Assembly: GCA_009929445.1 (NCBI GenBank)
Contig: SAAL01000034.1
Coordinates: 1 to 33,636, forward strand
Direction: 5' to 3'
Length of the DNA: 33,636 nt
DNA from: Bacteroidia bacterium
GTDB lineage: Bacteria; Bacteroidota; Bacteroidia; Bacteroidales; Paludibacteraceae
Below the pieces are notes generated by a model that was not told the DNA's origin, searched no databases, and worked only from the letters and a program-made list of their open reading frames with translations. Each line of letters starts with the position of its first letter. Within the stretch, counting starts at the first letter, position 1. Shown here one piece after another: positions 33,561 through 33,636 of this stretch. Both the position numbers and the translations under genes were made by a program.

Positions 33561-33636
33561 CTGACAGTTAAGGGCAAAATACTTAAATTTGTAATATCAC
33601 AAACAAAATAAGTTTCACCCTTAAAAACTGTCAGAA
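33561..33636. repeat. Inverted-repeat element at the window edge with a promoter-like core
   Basis: TCTGACAGTTAAGGG (33561-33575) is mirrored by CCCTTAAAAACTGTCAGA at the very end, the right arm having three extra A. Between the arms lies the 34-base block (33580-33613) also found inverted at 27430-27463, with a TAAATTTG -7-like box at 33585-33592. It may be the edge of a mobile element or a regulatory repeat; the window stops here. The stretch from 33389 to 33560 holds nothing else I can name. Confidence 0.6.

Overview
The window looks like chromosomal DNA from a Bacteroidota bacterium, most likely order Bacteroidales. The grounds are TAnnTTTG-type promoter boxes, weak Shine-Dalgarno signals, many secreted lipoproteins, GH92 and GH33 enzymes, a DUF5103 (type IX secretion plug) protein, DUF4301 and DUF6340 proteins, and a leu operon with a second LeuA-like synthase. 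Genus cannot be fixed from the sequence. No rRNA, tRNA, CRISPR array or intact transposase gene was seen.

Layout. Positions 1-1100 hold the end of a DUF1080 protein and a lipoprotein of the sugar-phosphate isomerase/epimerase fold, separated by a terminator. Positions 1309-5606 (+) carry an M48 membrane protease, MTA/SAH nucleosidase and a membrane pyrophosphatase, ending in a shared bidirectional terminator. Positions 5674-10525 (-) carry an RsmF-like rRNA methyltransferase, a PhnP-like metallo-hydrolase, a DUF6340 lipoprotein and a DUF4301 protein. Positions 10665-15555 (+) carry a GH92 mannosidase, a DUF5103 protein and aspartokinase, with a 7-bp tandem repeat before aspartokinase. A secreted sialidase lies at 15648-17252 (-).

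Positions 17457-25862 (-) form a branched-chain amino-acid operon, read leuA, acetyltransferase, leuC, leuD, yjbR-like, cimA-like, leuB. It starts from a near-consensus promoter (TTTG-N19-TACCTTTG), followed by a 22-codon leader peptide whose core is IILLGLIILL and a strong intrinsic terminator 119 bases before the leuA stop-free reading frame begins. This has the architecture of ribosome-mediated attenuation sensing Ile and Leu. That fits an operon where LeuCDB can serve both leucine synthesis (with LeuA) and isoleucine synthesis (with a citramalate synthase). The same operon is full of short palindromic repeats at its gene junctions. They supply several stop codons and seem to encode extra N-terminal peptides in LeuD, LeuC and perhaps the CimA-like protein. 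The rest of the window is largely free of them.

Positions 26007-33388 carry a secreted TIM-barrel protein and a type II NADH dehydrogenase (-), then (+) an NAD(P)-binding protein, a ferredoxin-nitroreductase, a membrane-anchored HExxH protein, the ribosome-assembly GTPase RsgA and a YdeI-like protein. The window ends in an inverted-repeat element sharing a 34-base block with 27430-27463. The attenuation leader and the repeat-riddled leu operon are the most interesting parts. All functional calls come from reading the sequence; no database search was run.
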